Below are positions 44,029-55,383 of a stretch of DNA of 64,000 bases, piece by piece (the first letter of the stretch is position 1; the number at the start of each line of letters is the position of its first letter). The stretch lies in contig CM019826.1 of assembly GCA_009763385.1 (NCBI GenBank), positions 60,541,713 to 60,605,712 on the forward strand, given 5' to 3'. The position numbers and the translations under genes are program-made. The stretch comes from Coix lacryma-jobi var. lacryma-jobi (lineage: Eukaryota > Streptophyta > Magnoliopsida > Poales > Poaceae). The notes below the pieces were generated by a model. It had not been told where the DNA came from, made no database searches, and saw nothing but the letters and a program-made list of their open reading frames with translations.

Positions 44029-45723
44029 TGCGGATACATGGTTGTATGCCGGATCTTGAGAGGATGAGTGATTGTCAACTGGGATGATGCACATGTTCTT
44101 TGCGTTGTGTTGTGCAGGTGTTGAGCACGAATACGGTGATCAAAGGCAAGGTGAAGGTCAAGTAGAGACGTGTCGTGCGATGGACCCGGAGCGGTGAAGG
44201 GCGAACCTGAGGCTTGGACTGACGGACCGGTGTCCTGAGGATCGGTCGTGGTGGCTGACAGCCTGGGACAGCGGCAAGGGAAGATCTGCGTGTAGACGGG
44301 GTGCACGGGCGGTGCATCCCCTCTACGTTTTGGTTTGGTGGTTTAGCCACAGAAAAACCACCGAGTGGATGGTTTTTAGGTTTGGGCATCAAAACCTGGG
44401 TGCGGCCGGTTTCCGAGTTTAGGCCACAAAACTCGGGCTGAGGACGGTTTCCAGGTTTGGGCCTCAAAACCTGGGCGCTGGCGGGTTTCTATGTTTGGGC
44501 CACAAAACTCAGGCAACGGACGACAGGTTTCCCGGTTTCGACCTCAAAACCAGGGGACGGCCCAGGTTTCCCCGTTTCGGCCTCAAAACCAGGGGGAGGT
44601 CCGTGAAAAGGACGAGCAGAGCGGTGGCGGCACATGGCGGCAATCGGTGAGGTCGCGTCGAGGCGAAGCTACCAGTTGTGCGGGCGTGGCCATCAGATCA
44701 CCATCAACTTCGAGTTGGTCAGGAATACCCTTAGGTTAGCCTGCTCGCTCATTAGCAGTAGGGGTAGAAGGGGAATAATTGTATTAGGCTATATAAGGAA
44801 AGGCAACCCCTCCCTCTAGAATATCTCAGCCATTGCTATTTTCATTCTAGGGTTTCCTGCTCTCCCATTCCCTGTTGTAGCTATTGAGATCCGCAGAGAC
44901 GGTTTAATCATACCTCTGTGTATTTGGATTTTGCGGAAACGGGACCGGATTCCCGTTGTCTCCTCGTGGGGATGAGTTTCGGCTGGCAATTGAGGTTGTG
45001 ATTCGCGTTCTTGTGTTGTTCTTCGCATTTTGCTTTTCTCCTCAAGTTTCCCGTCGATTGATCTCTCTCCACATTACTTCGTTTGCAAAACCGTTTGAAT
45101 CAACTTGTTCTTTATTGTGAGGGGATGATTTCCACCGAAGGAATTCAACTCAAACCTCACGAGCAAGGAGATCGATTGGTTTTCGTGTTTGGATTGTTTT
45201 TCTCCCTTTTGTCTCCAATTCTCCCGATTCACCGATTTGGAGTTAGGTTAAGAACTGTGCATTTTCGGGGGCATCAGACGCTAGTGTTCTTGGCATCGGA
45301 CGCTGACCCGAATAGCATCGGACGCGCCATTGCCACGTGTTAGTTTTTGTATTTTTAAAGGGGCATTGGACACTGACATCAGACGCTACAGTGCAGCGTC
45401 CGATGGTCATGCAGTGAGGTTCCAGAAACCCTCATTTTGCATCGGACGCGTTAGGTGTCTGGGCATCGGACGCTACTGTTCTCATCGGACGCGCCTGCCC
45501 TACATCGGACGCTGGCATCGGACACTCAGCTTTTACTGTAGCAGCGTCTGATGGTTACTCAGTAATGTTCCAGAAAGGTCCTATTCACATCAGACGCGTC
45601 CGACGTGAACACATCGGACGCTCCCAACGTCCGATGCAGCTGGTTCTGCACTGATTTGTTCGTAGCTTGTTCGTTTGGATTCAATTTGATTTCTGCCTTT
45701 TGCGTTGGATTCCCGGCTTCCGT
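44029..45723 (+). repeat. Solo copia LTR D, first part
   Basis: Starts TGCGGATACATGG, the LTR start of this family, in + orientation inside the minus-oriented LTR of B. Target duplication TCCGG (44024-44028) against TCCAG (57704-57708), one mismatch. It carries the hairpin array at 44365-44595 and a CATCGGACGC array at 45262-45630. It is interrupted by copia C after TCCGT and completed at 57390-57703. Total length about 2009 bases, with no internal domain. Confidence 0.85.
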
Positions 45724-47716
45724 TGAAGGACCGAGAAGCTAACCGAAAGCGACCAGAGGGGGGGTGAATGGGAGCTTCAAAATTTCCTTACGGAAACTAG
45801 ATGCCACTGTCCCAAAATCGACCCCAAGAGCGAACCCTAGAGCTTGCTAATGTCCACGACCCTATATGTAGGGTGGATGCTTCCTAGAAGCACAGCGAGA
45901 CACTAGACAACTCTAGAAAGCCAACGCAAAAGACGGAAATCAATTCCGACAACGAACGAGCGAACCGCGGACGAAACCGTGCGAAACCAGTCGCATCGGA
46001 CGCTGGCCTGCGTCCGATGCCAGACCACCGGAAGCGTCCGATGTAGACTGGGCGGTTCTGGAACCTTACTGTTCCACCATCGGACGCTGTGAACAGTAAT
46101 CACCCAGCGTCCGATGCAAAGGCTCCGGCGCGTCCGATGGACAACGGACGCGTCCGATGCCTAGCGTCCGATGCAAACTAAAACGCCGAAAACGTGACAC
46201 GCGTCACCGGAGCGTCCGATGCTAGGGACCCTAGCGTCCGATGCTCCCGTGATAGCGTCCGATGCTCCCGAAAACAGCGGTTCTTTGATGATTCAACCCG
46301 ATTTCCTCTAAATCAAAAGCTCTAGGCCTAGGATTCGATCTGAGGGGTCACAAGGATGTTAGTGAGCTATCTCTAAGAGATCATGGCTCGAACCTAACTC
46401 CAAATCGGTGAATCAAGAAATTTCGGGGCATGGAGGCAAGAACGCAATCCAAACGAAAATCGATCGATCTCCTAGACCGTGAGGTTAGAGTTTAATTCCT
46501 TCGGTGGAAAGGAGAGTCTCACGATCTAGAACAACTTGGTTCAAACGGTTTTGCAAAAGATGAACCGAGCAAAGAGATCAAGCGACGGGAAAATCGTGGA
46601 CAAAAAGGATTCCGCGAAGAACACAAAGAAAACGCGAATCACAGCCACGAACTCGAATCAAGGACGCAAATCAAGCCATCGATCTGTGCTCCAAGGTGAG
46701 GATACGGCCTCACTTCCTCAATCAACAGTACACAGAGTGGAGTCTCTCTGCGGATCTCAACTAGCTAGAGCAGGGGATGGGAGAGTGGAAACCCTAGGTG
46801 CTAGGAAGCTAATGACTGCGCTAACTGAGATTGAGATAGGGAGGAGGGTGTCTCCCCTAGACTACTTATACTAACCTAGCCTAAGTCTATTTCCTACTCT
46901 ACCCCTCTCTACTCTAATTACAGAGCGGACCAGCCTAACCCTAAGGCTATTCTAGTCCACCCGCTGGTGGTAGGTAGATCCGACGGCCACGCCCGCACGG
47001 TCTTCCGCGTCGCCTCCACGCAACCTTCAGATCGCCGCCACGTGCCGCCACCACTCTGCACCCCCGGTTTTGCGGCCCAAACCGGGAAACCAGCCTTTTC
47101 CATCAGCCCCCGGTTTTGAGGCCCAAACCGGGAACCAGCCTCCAGCCCGAGTTTTGTGGCCAAACTCGGAAACCGTCCGCGCCCGAGTTTTGAGGCCAAA
47201 CTCGGAAACCGGCCCACGCCCAGGTTTTGAGGCTCAACCTGGAAACCGTCGCGCCCAGGTTTTGTGCTCCAACCTGGAAACCCAGCACCCAGGTTTTGAG
47301 GCCCAAACCTGGAAACCGTCCACCGTTGGTTTTTCCCGGCTCTACCAACAAACCGGCGTCGTAGAGGGGATGCACCGCCTGTGCACCCCTTCCACCGACA
47401 TGATCGCACTTCTCCGCCTGTCGCTGTCGCAGGCTGCCAGCCACCACAGCTGATCCTCCGCCTCCAGTCCATCAGTCCAAGTCCACGTCCGCCCTTCACC
47501 GTCCGATACATCGGCATGGCACGTCCGCCGCACGGCACGCCCATCCTTCATCGCGCCCGGTCCGTCGGCACGGCACGTCGCAACTTGACCTTCACCCGCC
47601 ATCGATCACTGTCTCCGTGCTCGACACCTGCACAACACAAGCCAAAGAACATGCGCATCATCTCCGTTGACAATCACTCATCACACAGAGACTCGGCATA
47701 CACCCATGTATCCGCA
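45724..47716 (-). repeat. 3' LTR of copia C
   Basis: TGAAGGACCGAG...GTATCCGCA on the + strand. Contains eleven CATCGGACGC-type motifs in either direction (about 45990-46270) and seven hairpin units (47061-47318). The polypurine tract complement TCTCCCCCTTG follows at 47718. Confidence 0.92.
47061..47318 (-). repeat. U3 stem-loop array in copia C 3' LTR
   Basis: Seven units in order with stems CCGGTTT, CCGGTTT, CGAGTTT, CGAGTTT, CAGGTTT, CAGGTTT, CAGGTTT, each paired with its own complement across a loop of about 8 bases. The 5' LTR copy is at 56725-56984. Confidence 0.75.
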
Positions 47717-49400
47717 ATCTCCCCCTTGATGAGTGCATTGTCAACTCCACAACAAATCATGAATAAGAAGAAGGAGGTAGGAAGGAGTGGGAAGAGAAAA
47801 CCCAACCAAATGACCCAAAAGCCTAACAAAAGCCAAAGAAGGTCAAGTGGATGAAGCGAAAACTTGGTCCCCAAAGACATGGGCAACGGCTCGACGCAAC
47901 CAAGCAAAGCAAAGCTAGCCCTCAAGAAGAGGTAGAACAGGCTCAACACCGCTAGCAGATACCAATTGAAGATCGGAGGACAACAGAAGCAAAATGCTAG
48001 TCCCTCAAGATAGAGGCACAGAGGCTCAACACAACTAGCAAGAAAATCACTCCGAACCAATTGAAATCAACCCAAACCAAATGGGAAAGCACACCAGACG
48101 ATACCAATTGAAAGCCAAATGAAAAGCTTATGAAAGCTCATGAAAAGCTAGGAACGTTTGCTAGTCCCTCAAGACAGAGGCAACGGCTCAACACAACTAG
48201 CAAACTCCCCCTCGACAAATGCAAGCAACTAGGACAAATGATTCTCCCCTTAGTTGATCAACACAGGAGCATATGATTTGCATAAATTTCTCCCCCTAGT
48301 TGAAAATGCACTTATCAAGGCCAAAAGGTATCGGAGAAGCAATCGCTTCACATAAACTCCCCCTGAACACAAGATCTCCTTCCACAATGCATATGAAGTC
48401 AAAATGCAAGTTAGGAGCTTCAAGTATATAGTCAAAGAGTGCAAAGATGCTCTAATCAGTATAGCTCCAACATCTCAATTAAGCACTCAAATAGCAAAGG
48501 CTCAAACTGATCACTTATACGAAATATGAAGCATATGAGCATGTGAGCAGTTTTAAGCCAAAAGGATAGTCACCATCAAAATAGCACTAGACATGTATAG
48601 AAGGAATCCAAACAAGTGCTAAGCATATATACAAGGTGAACTACCCCTAGCAAAGTTCAATCATCATGCATAGGAATGAAGCATATACTTGTGATTTCAA
48701 ATTCATATCGGAGTTGCAGCGGTAAAAGAATTCACAAGTTCATTTTTAGCATGTGATTGCGAGAGGTTGAAAGCTTGTCATCGCCTAACTTTTCAACCGT
48801 GCGAAGCCTATGCCGAAGCAATCAGAAGCTTAAAGCAACGGTTTCGGTCATACACTACATGGCTCAAGTTTAACTCAAAGTGCAATGAGAAACAGTCTCA
48901 ATACCATGAGGTGTTGACAAGCAATCCCATCTCGATCTTTTCAATTCAACAATACTTGGTTCAGATTTTAAGCAAGTTATGAACAACCAAGCAAGTGAAT
49001 GACTCAGAACTAGAGACATAGCAACCTAGCATATATGAAAAGCAGGAATGGACTCAACACACCCTACACATGCTAGTTGCATATCTCAATGGTGAACATT
49101 TTCAGATTTATATACATTAGGCATAATTCACCATTCCAAAAAAAATAGCTCGCTCATAACATGTAACAGTGATCAGAAAGAGCATAAGCTACAAGCATCA
49201 TCATAAGTATCGGAGCAATACTAACAAGAGCATAATTACATTCTAGTGAATATAGACATGAAGTCAGAAATGCAAATGCGTATTGTGCCCGACACAAAAC
49301 TGAACGAAAGAGATACCAAATGGAAAGACTCAAGAAACTCAAAAGAAAAGAGCCTCAAAATAAAAGAGTCAGTCTGTACATCTCAAAATGCTTCCCCCAT
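47717..49400 (-). other. 3' untranslated region and purine tracts of copia C
   Basis: No supported ORF. Complementary purine tracts lie at about 47718 (TCTCCCCCTTG), 48206 (ACTCCCCCTCG), 48243 (TCTCCCCTTAG), 48291 (TCTCCCCCTAG) and 48356 (ACTCCCCCTG). The tract next to the LTR is probably the functional one. Confidence 0.75.
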
Positions 49401-52400
49401 CTAAAAGGGGAAACACACACCAAGCTCACCCCTCAACCTATTAAAGGTTGATTCGTCTAAAGGCTTGGTGAAAATATCAGCCAATTGGTGATGAGTATCG
49501 ACATGGCGAAGGTCGATATCACCCTTCTCCTGGTGATCTCGCAAGAAATGAAAGCGCACATCAATGTGTTTGGTTTTCGAGTGAAGCACGGGGTTCTTAG
49601 CAACGCTAATGGCACTCGTGCTGTCACAAAGCAAGGCACTCGAGTAAAGCTCAAACCAAAATCACGCAAAGTGGCCATCATCCAGAGTAACTGGGAACAG
49701 CAGCTAGCCCGCAGCAACATATTCAGCCTCCGTGGTAGACTGAGCGACACTAGACTGCTTGCGAGAAGACCACGACACAGAGAAGATCCAATAAACTGGC
49801 AAGTCCCAGAAGTGGACTTGCGCTCAATGCGACAACCAGCAAATCAGCATCAGAAAAACCACAAAGCGAGAGGGTGGAGGAAGCAGAATACCAAATCCCG
49901 AGCTCGGGCGTGAAACGAAGGTACCTGAAGATGCGCTTCACCGCCTGACGGTCAGAAATGCGTGGCGAAGCCTGAAAACGCGCGCACAAAGCACACGGCG
50001 AACTGAATGTCCGGCCGTGTCGCCGTCAGGTAGAGCAGCGATCCAATCATGCGGGTACTCCTTCTGGTCCACTGCTTCTCCATCCGTGTCGGCATCCAGG
50101 GCAGTCGTCGTCGACATGGGCGTCGGAAGAGGCTTAGCCTCACCCATGTCAAACCGCTTCAGCAAGTCCCTTGTGTACTTGCCCTGGTGCACAAAACGTC
50201 CCCTCTCGGGATTGCTTAATTTGCAACCCGAGAAAGAAAGTCAGCTCGCCCATCATGCTCATCTCGAACTCCCTGCTCATAGTATCTGCAAACTTGGCAA
50301 CCAAAGCGTGAGAAGAACCACCGAAAATGATATCATCCACGTAAATTTGGACCAAGAGAGTATCTTTGCCTTGCTGAGGAGGAAAAAAAGCGTTTTATCT
50401 ACACATCCCATTTTAAAACCCTTAGCTAGCAAAAAGGTTTTTAATCTCTCATACCAGGCTCTAGGGGCTTGTGTTTCAAACCATACAACGCTTTGTGGAG
50501 TTTAAAGACATGGTTTGGGAAACTTGGGATTTTCAAAACCGGGGGGTTGCTGGACATAGACCTCCTCCTCAAAAGCCGTTTAAGAAGGCATTTGACATCA
50601 TTTGAAAAAGTTTGAAAACCCATGGATGCAGCATAAGCCAAGAGTATCCTAATAGCCTCCAAACGAGCTACGGGGCGAAGGTTCTCCTCATAATCTATCC
50701 CCTCCTTCTGACTATAACCTTCGCTACAAGCCGGGCCTTGTTTCTCACAATGTGGCCCTCCTCTCCTTGCTTGTTTTTAAATACCCATTTTGTCCAATAG
50801 GTTTACAGTCAGGAGGTGGTGGCACTAGAACCCAAACCCGATTTCGCTCAAAGTTCTCTAGCTCCTCATGCATGGCATTGACCCATCCGGATCCGTCAAT
50901 GCGTGTGTCCAACATCTCGGGGCTCAAAAGACGCAACAAAAGCAGAATGAGCAAAGTGCGAGATGTGCTGTGACCTGGAGCGAGTAACTCGCTCGTCGAT
51001 GTCGCGATCATCTGTTCAGGGGGGTGGTGCTGGCGCTGGATGGATGTGTCGTGGCGCCTCCCGGGAAGAAGTAACCTCCCCTCAACAGTAGCTGGTTCCA
51101 CCCCGGGACAAAAGGTACCGCGCGAGGTGGGGATCCCACGGCCCCCAGGAAGAAGACGTCTCGGGGCCACGGGTCGTCGTCGAAGCCGCTCCGGGCGGCC
51201 CGGCGGCGTGGAGGGGGTGCTGGATCATCTATACCTTCAGCACCCTCTTCCTCGTCATCGAAAAGAGGCTCTCCAACCTCGTGATCACCTGCACGCTCAA
51301 AACGAGAAGAAGGAGAAACAAGAGTCTCGTCGAAGGTGACATCTGATGTCTCCATGACTCGGTAGTGTCAAGGTTAAGTACACGATAACTCGAGTGTGAG
51401 TGCCATAACCCAAAAACACACCGTCAGAAGAACGAGACTCAAACTTGTCTAGGTTGCCTTTTTTCAATATAAAACAGTGGCAACCAAAGACTCTAAAATA
51501 ACTCACCTTGGGCTGGCGACCAAAACGCAACTCATAAGAAGTCTTCTTCAAAAACACTCTCAGAAAAATGCGATTCGAAATATAGCATGCAGTGTTCATA
51601 GCTTCGGCCAATAGGCCTAGGAGTCATATCTCATCAAGCATCGTCCTGGCCATCTCAACCAGGGTCCGATTCTTCCTCTCTACAACACCATTTGGGGTGG
51701 TGTATAGGGAGAAGAAAACTTGATGCTCCAAACCAAGGCGTTTACAAAACTTCTCAAAATCCGAATTTTAAACTCGGAACCATTATCACTTCTAATCGCT
51801 CGCATCGAGTTCAAAGGGAACTCGTTCTGAAGACGCAAAATCAGATCGCGAGCGAAGGAGAATGTCTCGGACTTCTCAACTAAAAAGAAGACCCACGAAT
51901 ACCTCGAAAAGTCGTCAACAATAACAAGCACATACCACTTCCCACCAACCGAGCTCACCCGAGCCGGACCAACAAGGTCCATATGCAAAAGCTCTCCGGG
52001 GTGCGAGGTCATAACCTTGGTCAAAGGATGGTGGGGAGCAGCAACCATCTTTCCATGCCGGCAAGCATGGCAAACTAGATCCTTCTCCAACGAAAGCTTG
52101 GGCAATCATCGGATTAAGCCAAGTGAGCTAAGTCTTGCAAGCAAGTCAAAACTCAGGTGACCGAGCCTCCTATGCCACTTCCAAAGATCAGAAGAAGAAG
52201 GACTAGCCAAAAGACAGCGAGAAGATCCAAACGACTTTGAGAAAATTCGCGCGAAAGACATTCCCAAAGGGTGAAATCAGACATACAAGATCACCCTGAG
52301 GATCTAAGATCCGGCTAAGGTTCGGTTTGAAACGAATCTCATAGCCTTCACGAAAAAGTTGCGAAACAGAAAGCAAGTTAAAATGCAGGTTAGAAACAAG

Positions 52401-52590
52401 AGCAACCTCGCGCAACACAAAGTGCTCATTAACCCGCACTGCACCAACGGACAATACCTTGCCCTTACTTTGTCGCCGAAGGTTATGTACTCCTTTCCGG
52501 CGACCGGACTATGGCTGGAGAACCATTTGGCATTTCCGGTCATGTGCCTCGAGCAACCGGAATCCACAAGCCAAATGTCCTCCAACCGCT
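49401..52590 (-). pseudogene. Copia C pol, frame-broken
   Basis: All domains are present in order, but in different frames: protease WLVDSGCSRHMTG (about 52575), pre-integrase region, integrase zinc CHACRHGKM and core HMDLVGPARV, RSDNGSEF (51680-52105), SYELRFGRQPKV (about 51500), linker, RT start, KLHKALYGLK, catalytic YVDDIIFGG (about 50340), RNase H with CDSTSAI and DIFTKPL, ending GELGVCFPF with a stop at 49401. Catalytic RT and RNase H residues that I can see are intact; the breaks are mainly single-base indels. Confidence 0.82.
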
Positions 52591-52599
52591 CCTCCTACA

Positions 52600-55320
52600 T
52601 CAATAAAAAGACATAGGGTGAACATACGGTCCAACACTGGGGTTAGTAAGATAAGGACAGTTGGGGACTAGAAAACAGTGTAAAAAAGAAGAGTGAAAAA
52701 CCAACCTGTAGGATAAAGCACAGGAGAAACCAGGTAACCTGCTGAGCGACGCACGGGAAAATCGCTGAAGAAGCGCTCACCGCGAAACTCTACCTGCGGT
52801 GGGACAAAGCGCTCAACAAAGCCTCCGCCACGGGTCCGTTACCTGCAAAAGCAGGACCCCGTCGGGCACGCTCTCTACGAGGTCTACGCCTAGGAGCCTG
52901 CTGCTCAACTCTAGCGTCTCTCCTCGGAGCTCTCTCCTGCCTAGGCCTAACAAACTGAGGTGCTCTACCTCTAGGCCTAGTCTCCCTCTAGGGGCTCTCT
53001 CCTGCTGCCTAGGCTGGGTATGCTTCCCTCCAGACCTAGCAGCTCTCCCCTGAGGCTTGACATTAGAAGGTGAAAGAACTGGGTTCTGGTCTCCTGCATC
53101 ACGGCGCGCCTCTCTCTCGCCTCCGCGCCTAAAGCAGAACTCACTCAGGTGACCATCCCGCCCACAAAAATCACACTGAAACCTCACCGCGCGCAAAGGG
53201 GGTTGTTGGTTTGCAAGGATGTGGGTATGGTTCACCTTGCCCTTGCCCTTCTGTGGCAACTCCTCTCGGATGGGTGGCATTGTGTCAAGCTTGTTCTTTA
53301 GGTGATTGGGCTTGGGTTGCCATTGTGGATTCTTGGGTGGAGCCTTGGGGGGTTCAACTACAACTCCATCCTTGGTGACAGGCTTGGCAGGCTCTTTGGG
53401 TGGAAGCTTGATTAGTTTGGGAGTAGTAGTGGTGAAGTTGGGCTTCTCACAGGGGTTCAGACCACTAGACTCTCCAATCTTACCAAAAGCTGAAAGATCA
53501 ACACTCTGGCCAAGACCTACACCAGGAGCCCCAGCAGCTCGCTTGAATTGGGAGATCATCATCCCGAGCTGAGGCTCACCACAAGACACCCATGACAAGA
53601 CGGTCCGAAGGTATGTGTTTTCCTCCTCGGTACGCATCTTGTCATGCCTCACACTGGCCATCTCCTGCTCCAGGCCCTCACACAAAACACACCTCTTGAC
53701 ACAAGTGCTATCCGAGCCGGCCTTCTCAAAAGACTCAAGCTTGGCATTCTTCTCTGCCAACTCGGATTGCAAGACAGGACAAGTCTTGCACGCACCAACA
53801 GCTGCGGTCTAGCTCGGAGCTCATCCACCTCATCTACCAGCGCAGCATGCTTACTCCTCAGAGTGAGAAGATCCGTCATGTGCGCGGCGCAACTCTCGCA
53901 CTCAACTCCTCCGACACAACCACGGTGGACCGAGCGAACTCAAGCTCCTTCACCGTGTCCTCCCACTCTGCCTAAAACTCCTTGCGCTCTCTAGCGGCAC
54001 GCCTAAGCAACTTGTCTTGACTAAGGAGGGCAGCAGTCAACTTCTCAACCTCGGAGGAAAGCTCGTCGTAGGTGAGAGATACCTGGGAGGTGTCGTCGTC
54101 GTGTCGTTCCGAGGGGTGTGCTCCAGCTCGCCTCCGACCTCATCTCCGAGCGCCATGGTACACAGGCCTTCGTCGCCGGCGAAGAAGCATAAGCCGTTGA
54201 ACGTGTCCTCCAGCTTCTTCTTCTCGGACTCGTCATCACTCGATCGAGCGGAGTCGTCATCCGAGCCGTCGACGTCGCTGAGCGTGGCGAAGAACGCACG
54301 CTGCTCAGCCTGCTGCTTCTCCAAGTACTTCTTCTTGATGTACTCTTTGTCGAAGCCGCCCCGCTTCTTGTGCCTTGGGGGAACGTGCTTCTCCTTGTAC
54401 TTGGAGTCGCGCCTGTGGCCGTGATCGCCCTTCCCAAGATGCTTGTTCTTCTTCTTGGGGCAGTCGGCGATGAAGTGGTCGGGGTCGCCGCACTCGTAGC
54501 ATCCCGTGCGTCCTCCTCCTCGACGGCGGTTCATGCGGTTGTTGTGGAACCGCGAGAACCGGTTGGCAAGCAAAGCCAACTCGTCATCTCCCAAAGACTC
54601 CAGCTGGTCCTCTGTCACAGAAAGAGAGAGAGAAAGCGCAAAGCCAGCTGAGGGGTTAGAGGAAGAGCCGGAAACCAAAGCCATGGATGGGCGAGAAGGA
54701 TTTTCAAAAGAAGCCCTCGCCATAGCATCAATCTCACTGGACTTGAGCTTACTGAAGAGCTCGTCGCAGGTGAGGGTCTCATAGTTCGGCGATTCGATGA
54801 TTGCCTGAACCTTGGAGTCCCACACCGAACGGTCAAGAGTGTGCAAAAGCTTCAAAGCACGCTCATGATCGTCAAATGGCAATTGCTCTCTGTTAGCCCT
54901 CATCCTGTTGACAATCACCTGAAAGCGAGCGAATAAACTTTCTATGCTCTCGCCAGGTTGATGTCTAAAGTTCTCATACTCTCGCTTGAACGACTCGTAG
55001 AGTCGGGTTTTGACTTGAGAGGTGCCCTCATGAAAACGCATGAGAGTATCCCAGATCTCCCGAGCCGTAGCGAGGTGAGAAACGCGATCAAACTCACCCA
55101 TGCTCAAACAAGAGAAAAGAGCATTACGGGCTCGGCTATTGGCATCGTGCTCATCGACCTGCTGTTGAGTCACACGAGCAGCCAAGACCACGTAATCAGG
55201 GGAGTTGCAAATATCCCAGATCGAAGTGCCCAAGCTCTGCAAATAGGCCGACATACGTATCTTCCAATACGCATAGTTCGTCCCATCGAAAAACGGCGGT
55301 TTGCCCACGCCGCGATCCAT
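52600..55320 (-). pseudogene. Copia C gag, frame-broken
   Basis: The ATG at 55320 opens 427 codons with the capsid domain (FFDGTNYAYWKIRM, FDDHERALKLLHTL), knuckle 1 CYECGDPDHFIADC, a basic stretch and the acidic region. A base is missing near 54100 compared with copia B and the frame is lost. The frame is regained at about 53772 with a coiled-coil-like stretch, a Pro/Lys-rich linker and knuckle 2 CDFCGRDGHLSEFC. It is lost again near 53000. The gag terminator is the TGA at 52600-52602 inside TGATGTAGG. Both knuckles keep all metal ligands, unlike those in copia A. Confidence 0.82.
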
Positions 55321-55365
55321 GTCGCCTTCGGTGGATCTGGAACCGGCTAAGGTGGAAGATCCTTA

Positions 55366-55381
55366 ACCTGCTCTGATACCA
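55366..55381 (-). promoter_or_regulatory. Primer binding site of copia C
   Basis: Minus strand TGGTATCAGAGCAGGT, two bases inside the LTR edge at 55384. Its first 12 bases match the canonical plant copia site TGGTATCAGAGC. Confidence 0.87.
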
Positions 55382-55383
55382 AT

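Noticed and set aside
45990..46270. CRISPR-like array of GCATCGGACGC repeats
   Set aside because: Repeats are about 11 bases, on both strands, with irregular spacing, inside an LTR, and the genome is eukaryotic.
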